The position numbers were made by a program, and so were the translations under genes. A stretch of DNA of 64,000 nucleotides from Clostridium sp. Marseille-P2415 (lineage in GTDB: Bacteria; Bacillota; Clostridia; Lachnospirales; Lachnospiraceae). How positions within the stretch are numbered: the stretch's first letter is position 1; every line of letters starts with the position of its first letter. The notes below the pieces were generated by a model. It saw nothing but the letters and a program-made list of their open reading frames with translations, ran no database searches and was not told the DNA's origin. The stretch covers positions 3,231,587-3,295,586 of the forward strand of contig NZ_LT732526.1 in the NCBI RefSeq assembly GCF_900155545.1. Reading direction: 5' to 3'. This document shows, one piece after another, positions 37,922 to 46,370 of this stretch.

Positions 37922-40073
37922 TCAGTTCAAGCACCTTCTTCCGCAATACGATTCCAACCAGCAGCGATATCGGGATATAGATCAGCACGTTTCGTATATC
38001 GCTCCAGTAAGCATCCTGATAGATTCCTCCCACACACTCCCTCATGGCATTTATGAGATGGGTAAAGGGAAGCAGAGGGTTTACAATCTGGAAAAACCGC
38101 GGCGTTACCTGAATCGGAAACGTTCCGCCGGATCCCGCAACCTGGATCACCATAAATACCACTACAATTGCCTTTCCAACATCTCCGAAGGAAACAGTCA
38201 TGGAATAAATGATGTTGGTAAATATGATACTTGCGGCCACTGCTGCCAATATGAATTTTCCCGGGTACAGGCATTGGATCTTAAGCATATACAAATCTCC
38301 CAACGACACCACCAGCGCCTGGGCAACTCCGAATAACATAAAAGTAAGATATCTTCCAAAATAGGTCTCATAGAGCTTGAGCCCCTTTGCCCGCTTTTCC
38401 TCCACCTTGCATTTCAGCAGGGCGACAAGAATGAGGCCTCCTACCCAGATGGCCAGAATGGTATAGAACGGAGCCATGGCAGAGCCATAGTTTTCTACCG
38501 GATAGATCTTGTTCGTAACCATATCTGTGGGCATTTTTAAGAAATCGCTGAGCTGTTCCGGGTCATTCTGCATGATATCCATAATTTTGTTAAGCTGCTT
38601 ATTGTCCGCTATTCTGTTCACATCATCAATCATATCATCCACCCGGTCCCTGCTCCTGTTTATCAGGTTAAGGGTACTGTTAAGGGCTTCTATCAGACTC
38701 TGGGATGAGGCCGTTACACTGGTAAGCGTGGTATCGATCTGCCCCGTCAGGTTTCCGATACTGTCTAAAGCCCCTGCGGTGGAATCCAGGGTATCATAAG
38801 TCTTATTGACACTGTCTTTTAAGGGAACCTCTATCTTACCGTTATAAAAGTCAAGGAGGTCCGATATGGAATTATAAACCGTATCAAGAGAATTTCCGAT
38901 CTCTTCCCTCATATCATCAGGCAGCTTTTTTGTCTGCTTTACGGTCTGCTGTGCAGCCTGCAGCTCCTTGACCAGATCCTGCTGTTTCTTTATGACCTCT
39001 GCCATCTGCTGCTGAAAGGCTGCCACTTCTTTAAGCGGAACCGGCAGCTTCTGGTTCAGTGATCCCAAAATACTGTTCACGCTATTACACTGGCCGATGC
39101 TTCCTGTAACCAGATTCTCCATGGCTCTTAATGCATCCACAACCGTATCTGCAGACGTATCCGTAAGTTTCCCGATTAACTGAAAGGATTCATACACCGA
39201 TTCCTCAACCTGCATGATCTGATCCAGCATATCCCCAACGCCCCCGGCCGCCGTATCGGAAAGCCCTCTGGAGGAATCGATCAGTTCTTTTGCACTGTCA
39301 GCGGTTTTTCCGCCCGAATCCACCATTTTGCTGACATCCGGAAGGGTCCCTTTCATTCCGTCGTTTAAGCTGTTGACGGTCCGAAGGGTGGACTGAAGCA
39401 TGTTTATGGTATCCGCCAGCTGGTTTAAATCTGTTTTTGCATCCGTAAGAGAGCTTATGGCATTGCTCCTGTTTGTTTCTTTATCCGTGCTCCAGTCATC
39501 CGAATATCCGTTTAAGACCTTTCCAATTACTTTGGAGGTTGAATTGATGAATGTCTCATTGATCTGCTGCTGTACGCTCTCCACCCCTTTGCCCGTAATC
39601 TTTGTTGCTATGGCATTTTTCTTCTCATTCACATAATATTGCAGCGCCGGACGTTCTATGTGAGAGGTGAGAATGCTTGATATCTTCTGGCTGAAATCCT
39701 CCGGTACGATGACCGCCGCATAATATTTCCCGGATTCTACTCCGCCAATTGCCTCTTCCTTATCAACAAACTGCCACCCTATCTGCTCATTCTTTCTGAG
39801 CTCATCCAGGATCATCTCCCCGATGTTGATGGACGAATCATCAATATCCGCATCAAATATGCTGTCGATGGAAGCTCCTTCATCCAGATTGACAACCGCG
39901 ACCTTCAGACCCTTTGTATTTGCATAAGGATCCCAGCAGGCCGCAATGTTAAACCAGGCATATAGGGCCGGAAGCATCATGAGTCCCAGTGAGATAATAA
40001 CAGCCACCGGATTAAATGCTATATGTTTTATATCACCGATAAAGATTTTTATTATGTTCTTAATATGTATCAT
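37878..40073 (-). CDS. YhgE/Pip-family membrane protein
   Basis: The 731-residue protein has one N-terminal membrane segment (FNPVAVIISLGLMMLPALYAWFNI), a long extracytoplasmic stretch (about 50-510) of heptad-like helices with many small SxxN/T-rich repeats, and a C-terminal block of five membrane segments (FYTILAIWVGGLILVALL ... ISLLVGIVLRKKVLE) of the ABC-2 kind. This is the YhgE/Pip (phage infection protein) layout. Members act in phage receptor function or in secretion of surface proteins in Gram-positives. GGGAGG lies upstream of the ATG. Confidence 0.9.
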   Translation of the reverse strand: MIHIKNIIKIFIGDIKHIAFNPVAVIISLGLMMLPALYAWFNIAACWDPYANTKGLKVAVVNLDEGASIDSIFDADIDDSSINIGEMILDELRKNEQIGWQFVDKEEAIGGVESGKYYAAVIVPEDFSQKISSILTSHIERPALQYYVNEKKNAIATKITGKGVESVQQQINETFINSTSKVIGKVLNGYSDDWSTDKETNRSNAISSLTDAKTDLNQLADTINMLQSTLRTVNSLNDGMKGTLPDVSKMVDSGGKTADSAKELIDSSRGLSDTAAGGVGDMLDQIMQVEESVYESFQLIGKLTDTSADTVVDALRAMENLVTGSIGQCNSVNSILGSLNQKLPVPLKEVAAFQQQMAEVIKKQQDLVKELQAAQQTVKQTKKLPDDMREEIGNSLDTVYNSISDLLDFYNGKIEVPLKDSVNKTYDTLDSTAGALDSIGNLTGQIDTTLTSVTASSQSLIEALNSTLNLINRSRDRVDDMIDDVNRIADNKQLNKIMDIMQNDPEQLSDFLKMPTDMVTNKIYPVENYGSAMAPFYTILAIWVGGLILVALLKCKVEEKRAKGLKLYETYFGRYLTFMLFGVAQALVVSLGDLYMLKIQCLYPGKFILAAVAASIIFTNIIYSMTVSFGDVGKAIVVVFMVIQVAGSGGTFPIQVTPRFFQIVNPLLPFTHLINAMRECVGGIYQDAYWSDIRNVLIYIPISLLVGIVLRKKVLELNEFFEEKLSQTGIM

Positions 40074-40257
40074 ATTTACCTCCCTGGTATTCCAGCTTAA
40101 AATTCGGTAATTCCGTATTATAGTATTTTCTCACGCCAAATGCAATGTCGGATTCCGTTAAAATAATGCTGCCTTCCGGAACTCTGTTTTAAATGGATCA
40201 CGGCCCACAATTAAAAGAAGGGCCCCAAACAGCGGATACCCGCCTTTTTCACTCTCC

Positions 40258-40293
40258 TCTAAAAAGAAAAAGCCCCAATTTCCCGGAGCCCTT
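40258..40293 (-). terminator. Intrinsic terminator after the small ORF
   Basis: On the minus strand AAGGGCTCC pairs with GGGGCTTTTT (with G-T pairs) around an 8-nt loop, followed by a long T-rich tract. It lies just past the stop of the 30-codon frame. Confidence 0.6.
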
Positions 40294-40296
40294 TCA

Positions 40297-40389
40297 TTAT
40301 TCGTTGTTTTCATTTACTTCAAAGCTTGAAATCTTCCCTACTATGTTAATCTTATACTGCCAACCCTGGATACTGTAGCGCCCCGTCAT
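40297..40389 (-). CDS. Possible 30-residue small protein or gene remnant
   Basis: A minus-strand frame from the ATG at 40389 encodes MTGRYSIQGWQYKINIVGKI and ten further residues to a TAA at 40297-40299. GGAGG lies 13 bp upstream, a little far, and an intrinsic terminator follows at once. The same frame stays open upstream, so this may be the tail of a decayed gene. Function unknown. Confidence 0.3.
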   Translation of the reverse strand: MTGRYSIQGWQYKINIVGKISSFEVNENNE

Positions 40390-40641
40390 GATCGATCTGG
40401 ATATCCTCCATTTTAGTAATTTAATGAATTTCGTATAAATAGAACAATTTGCAGTGCAAAATTTGGTATAACTTGCGCTTTACATCAGAACACATGTTCT
40501 GTATAATTAGATATACAACATATATTATGATAATATCTCAGTCCTGACAATTAAAACACATTAATTTATAATAAGTTTATAAAATGCTATTGACAGGTTC
40601 ATAATTATAGTATAAGTTTCTTTTGTAGTAATCATATCTTA

Positions 40642-41454
40642 TTGCAAAAGAGGTGCGTCAAAATTAATGTAAAGCACGTAAATTGTGTCGAAAATATGCT
40701 TGGTAATGGTGTTACAGAACCCCTATTATGTATTCTGGATAACGATAAAAGGGCAGTTGTTAAAGTATTTAATAACTGTCAAGGCAATCTTACATTAGTC
40801 AATGAGTATATTTGTTATAAATTAGCATGTGCACTTGGTCTCCCAATGCCAAACTCAGGTATATGTTTGTGCGATGAAAGTACCGTTGATCATTCTAATT
40901 ATATTAATAAAAAGAATTATGGTTATGGCTTCTATTCCACTTATCTAGAAAAAAACACACTTCTTAAGCAAGGAATCATGAAATATATTTCAAATATAGA
41001 TGTATTCCTAAAAGTGGTAATTTTTGATCACCTGATATACAATACAGATAGAAACATTGGTAATCTGCTTGTAGAATATCGTAAGAAAAATATTTTTGTT
41101 TCCGTCATAGATCATTCTCATGTTTTTAAAAATCAGACCATATGGGATTCTAATTGTTTTAAGATTGGTATAGAAGAAAATGATTATGCAGATAATGATA
41201 TTATGATTCACAATGAACAGCTTTATCAAATGTTTTATATGACTATAAATATCACCTACGAGAACTTGACAAAATGTGCACATGAAATGCAGTCTATCTT
41301 GACAGAGCATTTACTGGGAGATATAATGTCACAAATTCCACACGAATGGCATGTGAGTGATATAAACTTAATTGCTCTGAAAAATTATATTTTATATCGT
41401 TTGGAACACCTGGATCAAATTTGCACAGTTATCATAGATTATATAAAAGCATAA
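40642..41454 (+). CDS. HipA-like kinase-domain protein
   Basis: About 270 residues if read from the TTG at 40642. The start is uncertain: AAGAGGTG lies about 7 bp before an in-frame ATT at 40663, which would give MNVKHVNCV. The protein has features of the HipA-like kinase group: a lysine in AVVKVF, NEYICYKLACALGLPMP, the catalytic region FDHLIYNTDRNIGNLLV, and VIDHSHVF at the metal-binding position. The set suggests a Ser/Thr kinase. It is followed 12 bp later by a DUF3037-like gene. The surrounding DNA is much more AT-rich than the rest of the window, which supports transfer. HipA-like kinases occur as toxins or defence proteins; that role is inferred here. Confidence 0.7.
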   Translation: MQKRCVKINVKHVNCVENMLGNGVTEPLLCILDNDKRAVVKVFNNCQGNLTLVNEYICYKLACALGLPMPNSGICLCDESTVDHSNYINKKNYGYGFYSTYLEKNTLLKQGIMKYISNIDVFLKVVIFDHLIYNTDRNIGNLLVEYRKKNIFVSVIDHSHVFKNQTIWDSNCFKIGIEENDYADNDIMIHNEQLYQMFYMTINITYENLTKCAHEMQSILTEHLLGDIMSQIPHEWHVSDINLIALKNYILYRLEHLDQICTVIIDYIKA

Positions 41455-41466
41455 GGAGGTATGGGA

Positions 41467-42210
41467 ATGGATACAATTGAATACACAGCATTAAAATATT
41501 ATAACTCCTGCATTTCTGAAGAATGCCTATACGTCGGAATGCTGTTTAATAATCTAACTACAAATACAAGGATTTTTAAAAGCATTAAGAATTTTAAACG
41601 GTTAGCAACATTTGATGATGAAATAAGTGTAGATTTCTTCCGGGATTATTTAGAAAGTATAAGGGAAGAAGTCGAAAATAATATATTCAATCATAATAAA
41701 GAATTTAATTTAAGTGAATATATCAAACCTTTTGTTAATGAATTACGTTTTTCCACTATAAAAACAGAAACAACAGATGATGTAAATTTTATTGAAAATA
41801 TTACTAAACTTTTTTTAAAATTTGATTATGACAAAAAACACAGATTAAAAAAGGATACTGAGAAAAAGTACATTAAAATGGTTTTAAAATCTTCCAATAT
41901 AAATTATACCGAAGAACCTATCATTGGCAAGCATAACGAATCTATAAATTTTGATTTAGTCACTAATGATTTTGGAATTAAGCTATTCAAATTCGAAGAA
42001 AAAGAACTTTCAAGATTAATATTCACAGCCAAAGCATGGGCATACAGTGCAAGGGAAATGAGAAATGAAAAGAAAACCATTTTTTTATATGATATTGACA
42101 TCTTAAATTCTAATAAATTCGATACCATTATCAGTATATTAAAAGAAGATGCATACAAGGTAATGCCCGTAGAATCTGGTGTAGATTATATTACTTCAAA
42201 ATATTCATAA
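41467..42210 (+). CDS. DUF3037-like partner of the HipA-like kinase
   Basis: About 247 residues from the ATG at 41467 (MDTIEYTALKYYNS), which has GGAGG at the right distance; an ATG 6 bp earlier overlaps the ribosome site. The N-terminus (EYTALKYYNSCISEECLYVGMLFNN) resembles the DUF3037 start (a YY...E.xNVGv-type strand). The rest is helical and charged with no known motif. Genes of this kind are often next to HipA-like kinases, forming a two-gene unit. It ends just before a plus-strand terminator. Function unknown; antitoxin or partner is the natural guess. Confidence 0.55.
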   Translation: MDTIEYTALKYYNSCISEECLYVGMLFNNLTTNTRIFKSIKNFKRLATFDDEISVDFFRDYLESIREEVENNIFNHNKEFNLSEYIKPFVNELRFSTIKTETTDDVNFIENITKLFLKFDYDKKHRLKKDTEKKYIKMVLKSSNINYTEEPIIGKHNESINFDLVTNDFGIKLFKFEEKELSRLIFTAKAWAYSAREMRNEKKTIFLYDIDILNSNKFDTIISILKEDAYKVMPVESGVDYITSKYS

Positions 42211-42216
42211 GAAAAA

Positions 42217-42235
42217 GGCGGGGATCAACCCCGCC
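42217..42235 (+). terminator. Terminator of the HipA-like/DUF3037-like pair
   Basis: A perfect 8-bp GC stem (GGCGGGG... / ...CCCCGCC) with loop ATCAA, followed by CTCTTTATTTT, directly after the stop at 42210. Confidence 0.9.
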
Positions 42236-42238
42236 CTC

Positions 42239-42401
42239 TTTATTTTACTCTATTCAGATTAAGTTGTACGATTTCCGCTTTAATTTTACTTATTATGGAG
42301 ACCAGCCCGAAGACTCTGATTTAACTTTGCACTCAGTCAGATACAGAAAGCAAAAAGAACTAATCAATGAATATATAAAAATTGATAGTACGATATCCTA
42401 A
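42239..42401 (+). pseudogene. Possible protein fragment after the HipA-like unit
   Basis: An open plus-strand frame with no start codon reads like the end of a protein (IQIKLYDFRFNFTYYGDQPE and about 28 more residues) to a TAA at 42399-42401. It begins inside the terminator. It could be the tail of a decayed recombinase or transposon gene lying between the insert and the tRNA. The call is weak. Confidence 0.25.
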
Positions 42402-42516
42402 AAGTTCTTTAATATCATGAAAACTTTAAGTAAAAACTTTCAACAAATTACATTATGTAAACAAAAAAAGGATCCCAACATGCCGGAAACCCTCGTAAAT
42501 TCTAGAAAAAATAAAG

Positions 42517-42589
42517 AGCGCGAGACGGGACTCGAACCCGCGACCCCGACCTTGGCAAGGTCGTACTCCACCAACTGAGCCACTCGCGC
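42517..42589 (-). tRNA. tRNA-Gly (anticodon GCC)
   Basis: The minus strand from 42589 to 42517 folds as a tRNA: acceptor GCGCGAG/CTCGCGC, D-arm with GGCTCAGTTGGTGGAG, anticodon stem CGACC/GGTCG around loop TTGCCAA (anticodon GCC), and T-arm with GGTTCGAGTCC. The discriminator base is U, usual for tRNA-Gly. It lies at the edge of the AT-rich insert, though no duplicated 3' end was found at the far side. Confidence 0.97.
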
Positions 42590-42723
42590 ATAATTAATCT
42601 TGTTTTTTATTCAATTGTGACAACACAGGGATTATAGCATATGTTCCTGGGAAATGCAAGAGGTTGAAAACAATTTTTTTACTTTTTTCTGCCTCTTCCC
42701 GCTTATGCATTTCCCCGGATAAC

Positions 42724-43470
42724 CTACGCGTGGTACTTAAGCTTCGTATCCACCAGGAAGTCGACTCCCAGTCCATCTGTCTCGCGCCGTACTTCTATTT
42801 TTTCACGGTCAAACAAATCCGGATATTTGGATACCAGCGGCCGCTCTTTGCTGACCATACGGTTCAAATGATGGTTTAAAACTCCGTGAAGCCGTTCGGA
42901 ATCCTTGGCAAGGATGGCATCCACCAGATCCCGGTGCTGCTTTACCAGACCTTTTTCAATTCCTGCGTCCGCCATGGACAGCAGCCGCATTCTCCGGTAA
43001 TGGCCGGAATTGGCGGCCAGAATGTCGTTGCAATAGCCTTTGTTTGCTCCATCATAAAAAATGGAATGGAAATACATGTCCTCTGCCAGAAACGCCCGTA
43101 TATCTTCTGTCTTGTCGAGCTGCTCCTGCCGGTCCAATGACATTTCAAGGGCTGTGATGGCTTTTAAATTGCACACGGCCATAAACTCCAGCATTACATT
43201 TTCTTCCACACAGGTCCGAAGGAAACGTTCGTTGCGGACCTTATCATAATCAATTTTCGATATCATGGTTCCCCGCTGGGGAAGAAAGGTAATGAGCCCC
43301 TCCTTGGAAAGGCTGATTAAAGCATCACGTACCGGAGTTCTTCCAACCTGATAAGACTCGCTGATGTCCTTGATGCTGAATATCATTCCAGGGCGCAGCT
43401 TCAAATCCAGTATGTCTGATCTTAATACATCGTAAATGGTGTCTTCCTGGTTGTTGTCTGTGCCGCCCAT
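42724..43470 (-). CDS. GntR-family (FCD) transcriptional regulator
   Basis: The 248-residue protein has the GntR winged helix at the N-terminus (YDVLRSDILDLKLRPGMIFSIKDISESYQVGRTPVRDALISLSKEGLI, in pieces; about 12-70), then an FCD all-helical effector domain with metal-binding histidines (FLAEDMYFHSIFYDGANK, HRDLVDAILAKDSERLHGVLNHHL). Such proteins sense small organic acids or similar ligands. It is the last gene of the hydantoinase operon and most likely regulates it. Confidence 0.9.
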   Translation of the reverse strand: MGGTDNNQEDTIYDVLRSDILDLKLRPGMIFSIKDISESYQVGRTPVRDALISLSKEGLITFLPQRGTMISKIDYDKVRNERFLRTCVEENVMLEFMAVCNLKAITALEMSLDRQEQLDKTEDIRAFLAEDMYFHSIFYDGANKGYCNDILAANSGHYRRMRLLSMADAGIEKGLVKQHRDLVDAILAKDSERLHGVLNHHLNRMVSKERPLVSKYPDLFDREKIEVRRETDGLGVDFLVDTKLKYHA

Positions 43471-43482
43471 GAATGCCTCCTG

Positions 43483-44130
43483 TTAAAAACTTATTACTTC
43501 CCTGTACATTTTCAGGGCTTCGTCTGGATTATAATTATAATACAAAAGTATATCTAACGCAAATGGTGAATAAGGAAATTCATTTATTTTCTTCGAAAAA
43601 TACATCCCCGCAATTTCAGATAATGCCCGGATGGTCGATTTGCTCTCATATCCAAACAGCTTCCACAGAACAATTTTTTCATTTTTCGTATAAATTTCCT
43701 CATCTTCTTCCTCAAGATAATGAAAAATCTCATGTCCCAGAATCAGCTTTTCCATCTGCTCCCCTGTAATGAGACCCGTAAGCTCCCTGTTCCCGGCCGC
43801 CCGTTCTATGGGTTCCTTCATGATCTGAATGCGGTCAGGGGGCGTAAAAAGAGCAAATAACACCCTGTCTGCTATCTGCCCCCTGTCCATAAACTCCACT
43901 TTAAGCTTCAATTTTTCTGCCAGTTTCCAGGGATCCTCAGTTCCCATATTATCTATAATCCGCTCTGCCCTTTCCTGTCCGCAGCGGATTGCCTTTTCAA
44001 TCATCTTCTTTTTTTCCGCCCTGTCCACTTTATCACGCAGAATATCCCTGGAGAATGCGTACATTCCCCAGGATATATCATCAATCTGTGACAGATACTC
44101 TGCCATTTCACGCAATGCTGTCTCCGCCAT
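43483..44130 (-). CDS. ImmA/IrrE-like HExxH metallopeptidase-fold protein
   Basis: The 215-residue protein has an HEIFH motif (GHEIFHYLEEEDEE, HExxH) near residue 130 and a downstream helix with E (SEIAGMYFSKKI), the zinc-metallopeptidase layout seen in ImmA/IrrE-type proteins. The N-terminus is helical (MAETALREMAEYLSQIDDISWG). It lies 17 bp from the hydantoinase and 13 bp from the GntR gene, so it belongs to their operon, which is unusual for this fold. Function unknown; zinc protease or a regulator-cleaving role is possible. Confidence 0.65.
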   Translation of the reverse strand: MAETALREMAEYLSQIDDISWGMYAFSRDILRDKVDRAEKKKMIEKAIRCGQERAERIIDNMGTEDPWKLAEKLKLKVEFMDRGQIADRVLFALFTPPDRIQIMKEPIERAAGNRELTGLITGEQMEKLILGHEIFHYLEEEDEEIYTKNEKIVLWKLFGYESKSTIRALSEIAGMYFSKKINEFPYSPFALDILLYYNYNPDEALKMYREVISF

Positions 44131-44146
44131 ATTTATCTCCAGACCT

Positions 44147-46276
44147 TTAGTTCTGCTTTATGTTGGCTGCTACGATAAGAATTTCAGCATCAGGCTCCAG
44201 AGAGGATACCTCCAGATCCGTCAGCAGCTCCAGCTGTTCAAAGTCCTGGGCTGAGAAGTCCATGACACGCGCACCCATGCACAGATAATAATCCGGTCTT
44301 GCAATGAGCTCTGTCTGATAAACAGCCATGTCATCCCAAAGCTGTTTTAAGGCATCCAGATAGTTTGCTGCTGTGGTTTTTAAACACATAGCCCGCCCTC
44401 TCTGCACCTTTATGAAGCCCTTCTTGTCAACAATACGTACCGCTCCCGGAGTGCCTGCATCCACATTTTCTCCATATATATAGAAGTAACCCGAGCTTGC
44501 CAGAAGCTTTGTATCACCGTCGGAAAGCCTCATATCCCGTGCTGCCAGATGCCTTGCTTCCGATTCATCGCACTCTTTTAACAGATCCGCGGTCTTGACT
44601 TCCGTGGATCCGGTTGCAATGGCCGTTACCTTGGAGGTCTGAGGATCAATCTCTACGTGAATTTCCACCGATTCCGCCGTTGCACCGGATTCAATGGCTT
44701 TATTTAAGGCCTCATTCTTAATGGCCCGGATATCCTCTTTGGACGGAGAAGGAATAATACGCTCCACCACATCCCGCACCATGGAAAGGGCAACGCCAAT
44801 GGAGGAAATGACTTCTGCATTTTCCGGTATGGAATATTTGACTCCCATCTTTTCGCTGAAATAAATAATCAGGGAAGCCGCTCCGCCTCCTACTCCCACC
44901 AGGGAGATCTGATCCTTTTCCAGCTTATATTTTTCCGCCAGTTCCAGGATGACCGGCTCTATTTTAGCATAAGCTTTTTCCATGATCTGTTTGGCAATAT
45001 CCTCGACGGTAGTGCTGCAGTAATCAGCCAGTGCCTGCATGGCCTTTCTGGCAGATTCTACGTTCCCATAGGAGAAATGCTCCGGCTTAACCAGCCCAAG
45101 CACATTGGCTGCACAGGAGTTTGTCAGAGTGACTGCAGAACCGTCTTCCAGACGGATCCTCACATAATCATCCGGATCGCCGGGCTTTGGTGAGAAGAAC
45201 TCCACCTTTGGCCCTTTGATCTTGTCCGTATCCGTAAACACGGAATAATCCAGACCGGCAATGTGGGCGGAACGGGGTCCTACATCCACGACTCCCTGCT
45301 TATTGGCCCGGACCATGGAACCTCCGGCCACACCAAGAACCCGTACATCAAGGGAAGAAATATAGGTAGGATGCCCGCCGACAATGGAATAGTCAATGGC
45401 AGGCCTGCCGTTTTTAATGACACCGATGTTGGTCGTGGTTCCGCCGACCTCGAAATAAACGCCATTGGACGCGCGCAGATACATGAGAGAACCCATTACG
45501 GAAGCAGCCGGTCCCGACAGCATGGTCAGCACGGGACGTTTCTTCATTTCGGTTATTTCCATTACGCCGCCGTCGCCCCTCATGATCATCAAAGGCACAT
45601 GGACTCCCGCCTCCCGTACGGAATTTTCCGTGGAATTGGCGGTATCCAGCATTTTAGGCAGGATAGAAGCGTTAATGGCGGCCGTTCTGGTTCGTCTCGT
45701 AAGCCCGTAAAGCTTGGTAATGTCAGAGGCCATGGTAGTGGGGATCCCCCTGGCATTTGCCACTTCATAAACTTCCTGTTCCGGGCCTCCGTCGTCAACG
45801 CCAAAGGCCATAGAGGAAACGAACACCTCGGCACCGGACTTTTTCATGCCGTCAATGGCCCCTTCTACCGCGGACTTATCCATCTTTTTTACATTCAGGA
45901 ATTCATTTACGATTTTAATTTTTTTCTGGTTTCCCAGATCAATGTCTGCCAGCCTGGTCTGCTTCTTGGCAAGGAATCCTTCCAGACCGCCCTTTGCCAT
46001 GCCGATTACGCCTACCGTAGCCACATCGCCTTCGATCAGCGCATTGGTGGCCTGAGTCGTGGAATGCGCTACAAATACTACGTCTTCCGGGCTGATTTGA
46101 TTTTCGTGCAAGCAGTTCTGAAAGGATTTAACCACTCCTGCCGCAACGCCCCTGGGATCGTCATGGGTAGTCTTCACCGAAGATTTCCCAATGATCTCAT
46201 GGGTGGCGTTATCAATGGCGACCGCCTTTGTATGGGTGCCTCCCACATCGATGCCCATTCTTACTGATCTTCCCAT
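44147..46276 (-). CDS. Hydantoinase/oxoprolinase family protein (HyuA-like)
   Basis: The 709-residue protein begins with the ASKHA-type motif MGIDVGGTHTKAVAIDN. It has the hydantoinase A N-domain (VVFVAHSTTQATNALIEGD) and the middle domain (MRGDGGVMEITEMKKRPVLTMLSGPAASVMGSL in pieces, YFEVGGTTTNIGVIKNGRP). These enzymes cleave cyclic amides, such as hydantoins or 5-oxoproline, with ATP. It is about as long as HyuA alone; no HyuB partner is in the operon, which suggests a one-subunit member or a different substrate. It lies downstream of a permease that may import the substrate. Confidence 0.9.
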   Translation of the reverse strand: MGRSVRMGIDVGGTHTKAVAIDNATHEIIGKSSVKTTHDDPRGVAAGVVKSFQNCLHENQISPEDVVFVAHSTTQATNALIEGDVATVGVIGMAKGGLEGFLAKKQTRLADIDLGNQKKIKIVNEFLNVKKMDKSAVEGAIDGMKKSGAEVFVSSMAFGVDDGGPEQEVYEVANARGIPTTMASDITKLYGLTRRTRTAAINASILPKMLDTANSTENSVREAGVHVPLMIMRGDGGVMEITEMKKRPVLTMLSGPAASVMGSLMYLRASNGVYFEVGGTTTNIGVIKNGRPAIDYSIVGGHPTYISSLDVRVLGVAGGSMVRANKQGVVDVGPRSAHIAGLDYSVFTDTDKIKGPKVEFFSPKPGDPDDYVRIRLEDGSAVTLTNSCAANVLGLVKPEHFSYGNVESARKAMQALADYCSTTVEDIAKQIMEKAYAKIEPVILELAEKYKLEKDQISLVGVGGGAASLIIYFSEKMGVKYSIPENAEVISSIGVALSMVRDVVERIIPSPSKEDIRAIKNEALNKAIESGATAESVEIHVEIDPQTSKVTAIATGSTEVKTADLLKECDESEARHLAARDMRLSDGDTKLLASSGYFYIYGENVDAGTPGAVRIVDKKGFIKVQRGRAMCLKTTAANYLDALKQLWDDMAVYQTELIARPDYYLCMGARVMDFSAQDFEQLELLTDLEVSSLEPDAEILIVAANIKQN

Positions 46277-46370
46277 TTTTAAGACCGCTCCTTTCTTTTA
46301 CTTTAAAGGTAGTTCGATTCGCAGGGAACCGGCGGCAGCTCCCGCCAGTTCCGGAATACTTCCTGTTTTT

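Larger units (their letters stand above)
40074..40641. other. 568-bp intergenic region between the YhgE and HipA-like genes
   Basis: It holds the upstream region of yhgE, a possible 30-codon minus-strand gene with its own terminator (listed separately) and, from about 40430, AT-rich DNA leading into the plus-strand insert. I see no other gene. The composition change near 40430 may mark the edge of the acquired segment. Confidence 0.5.
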
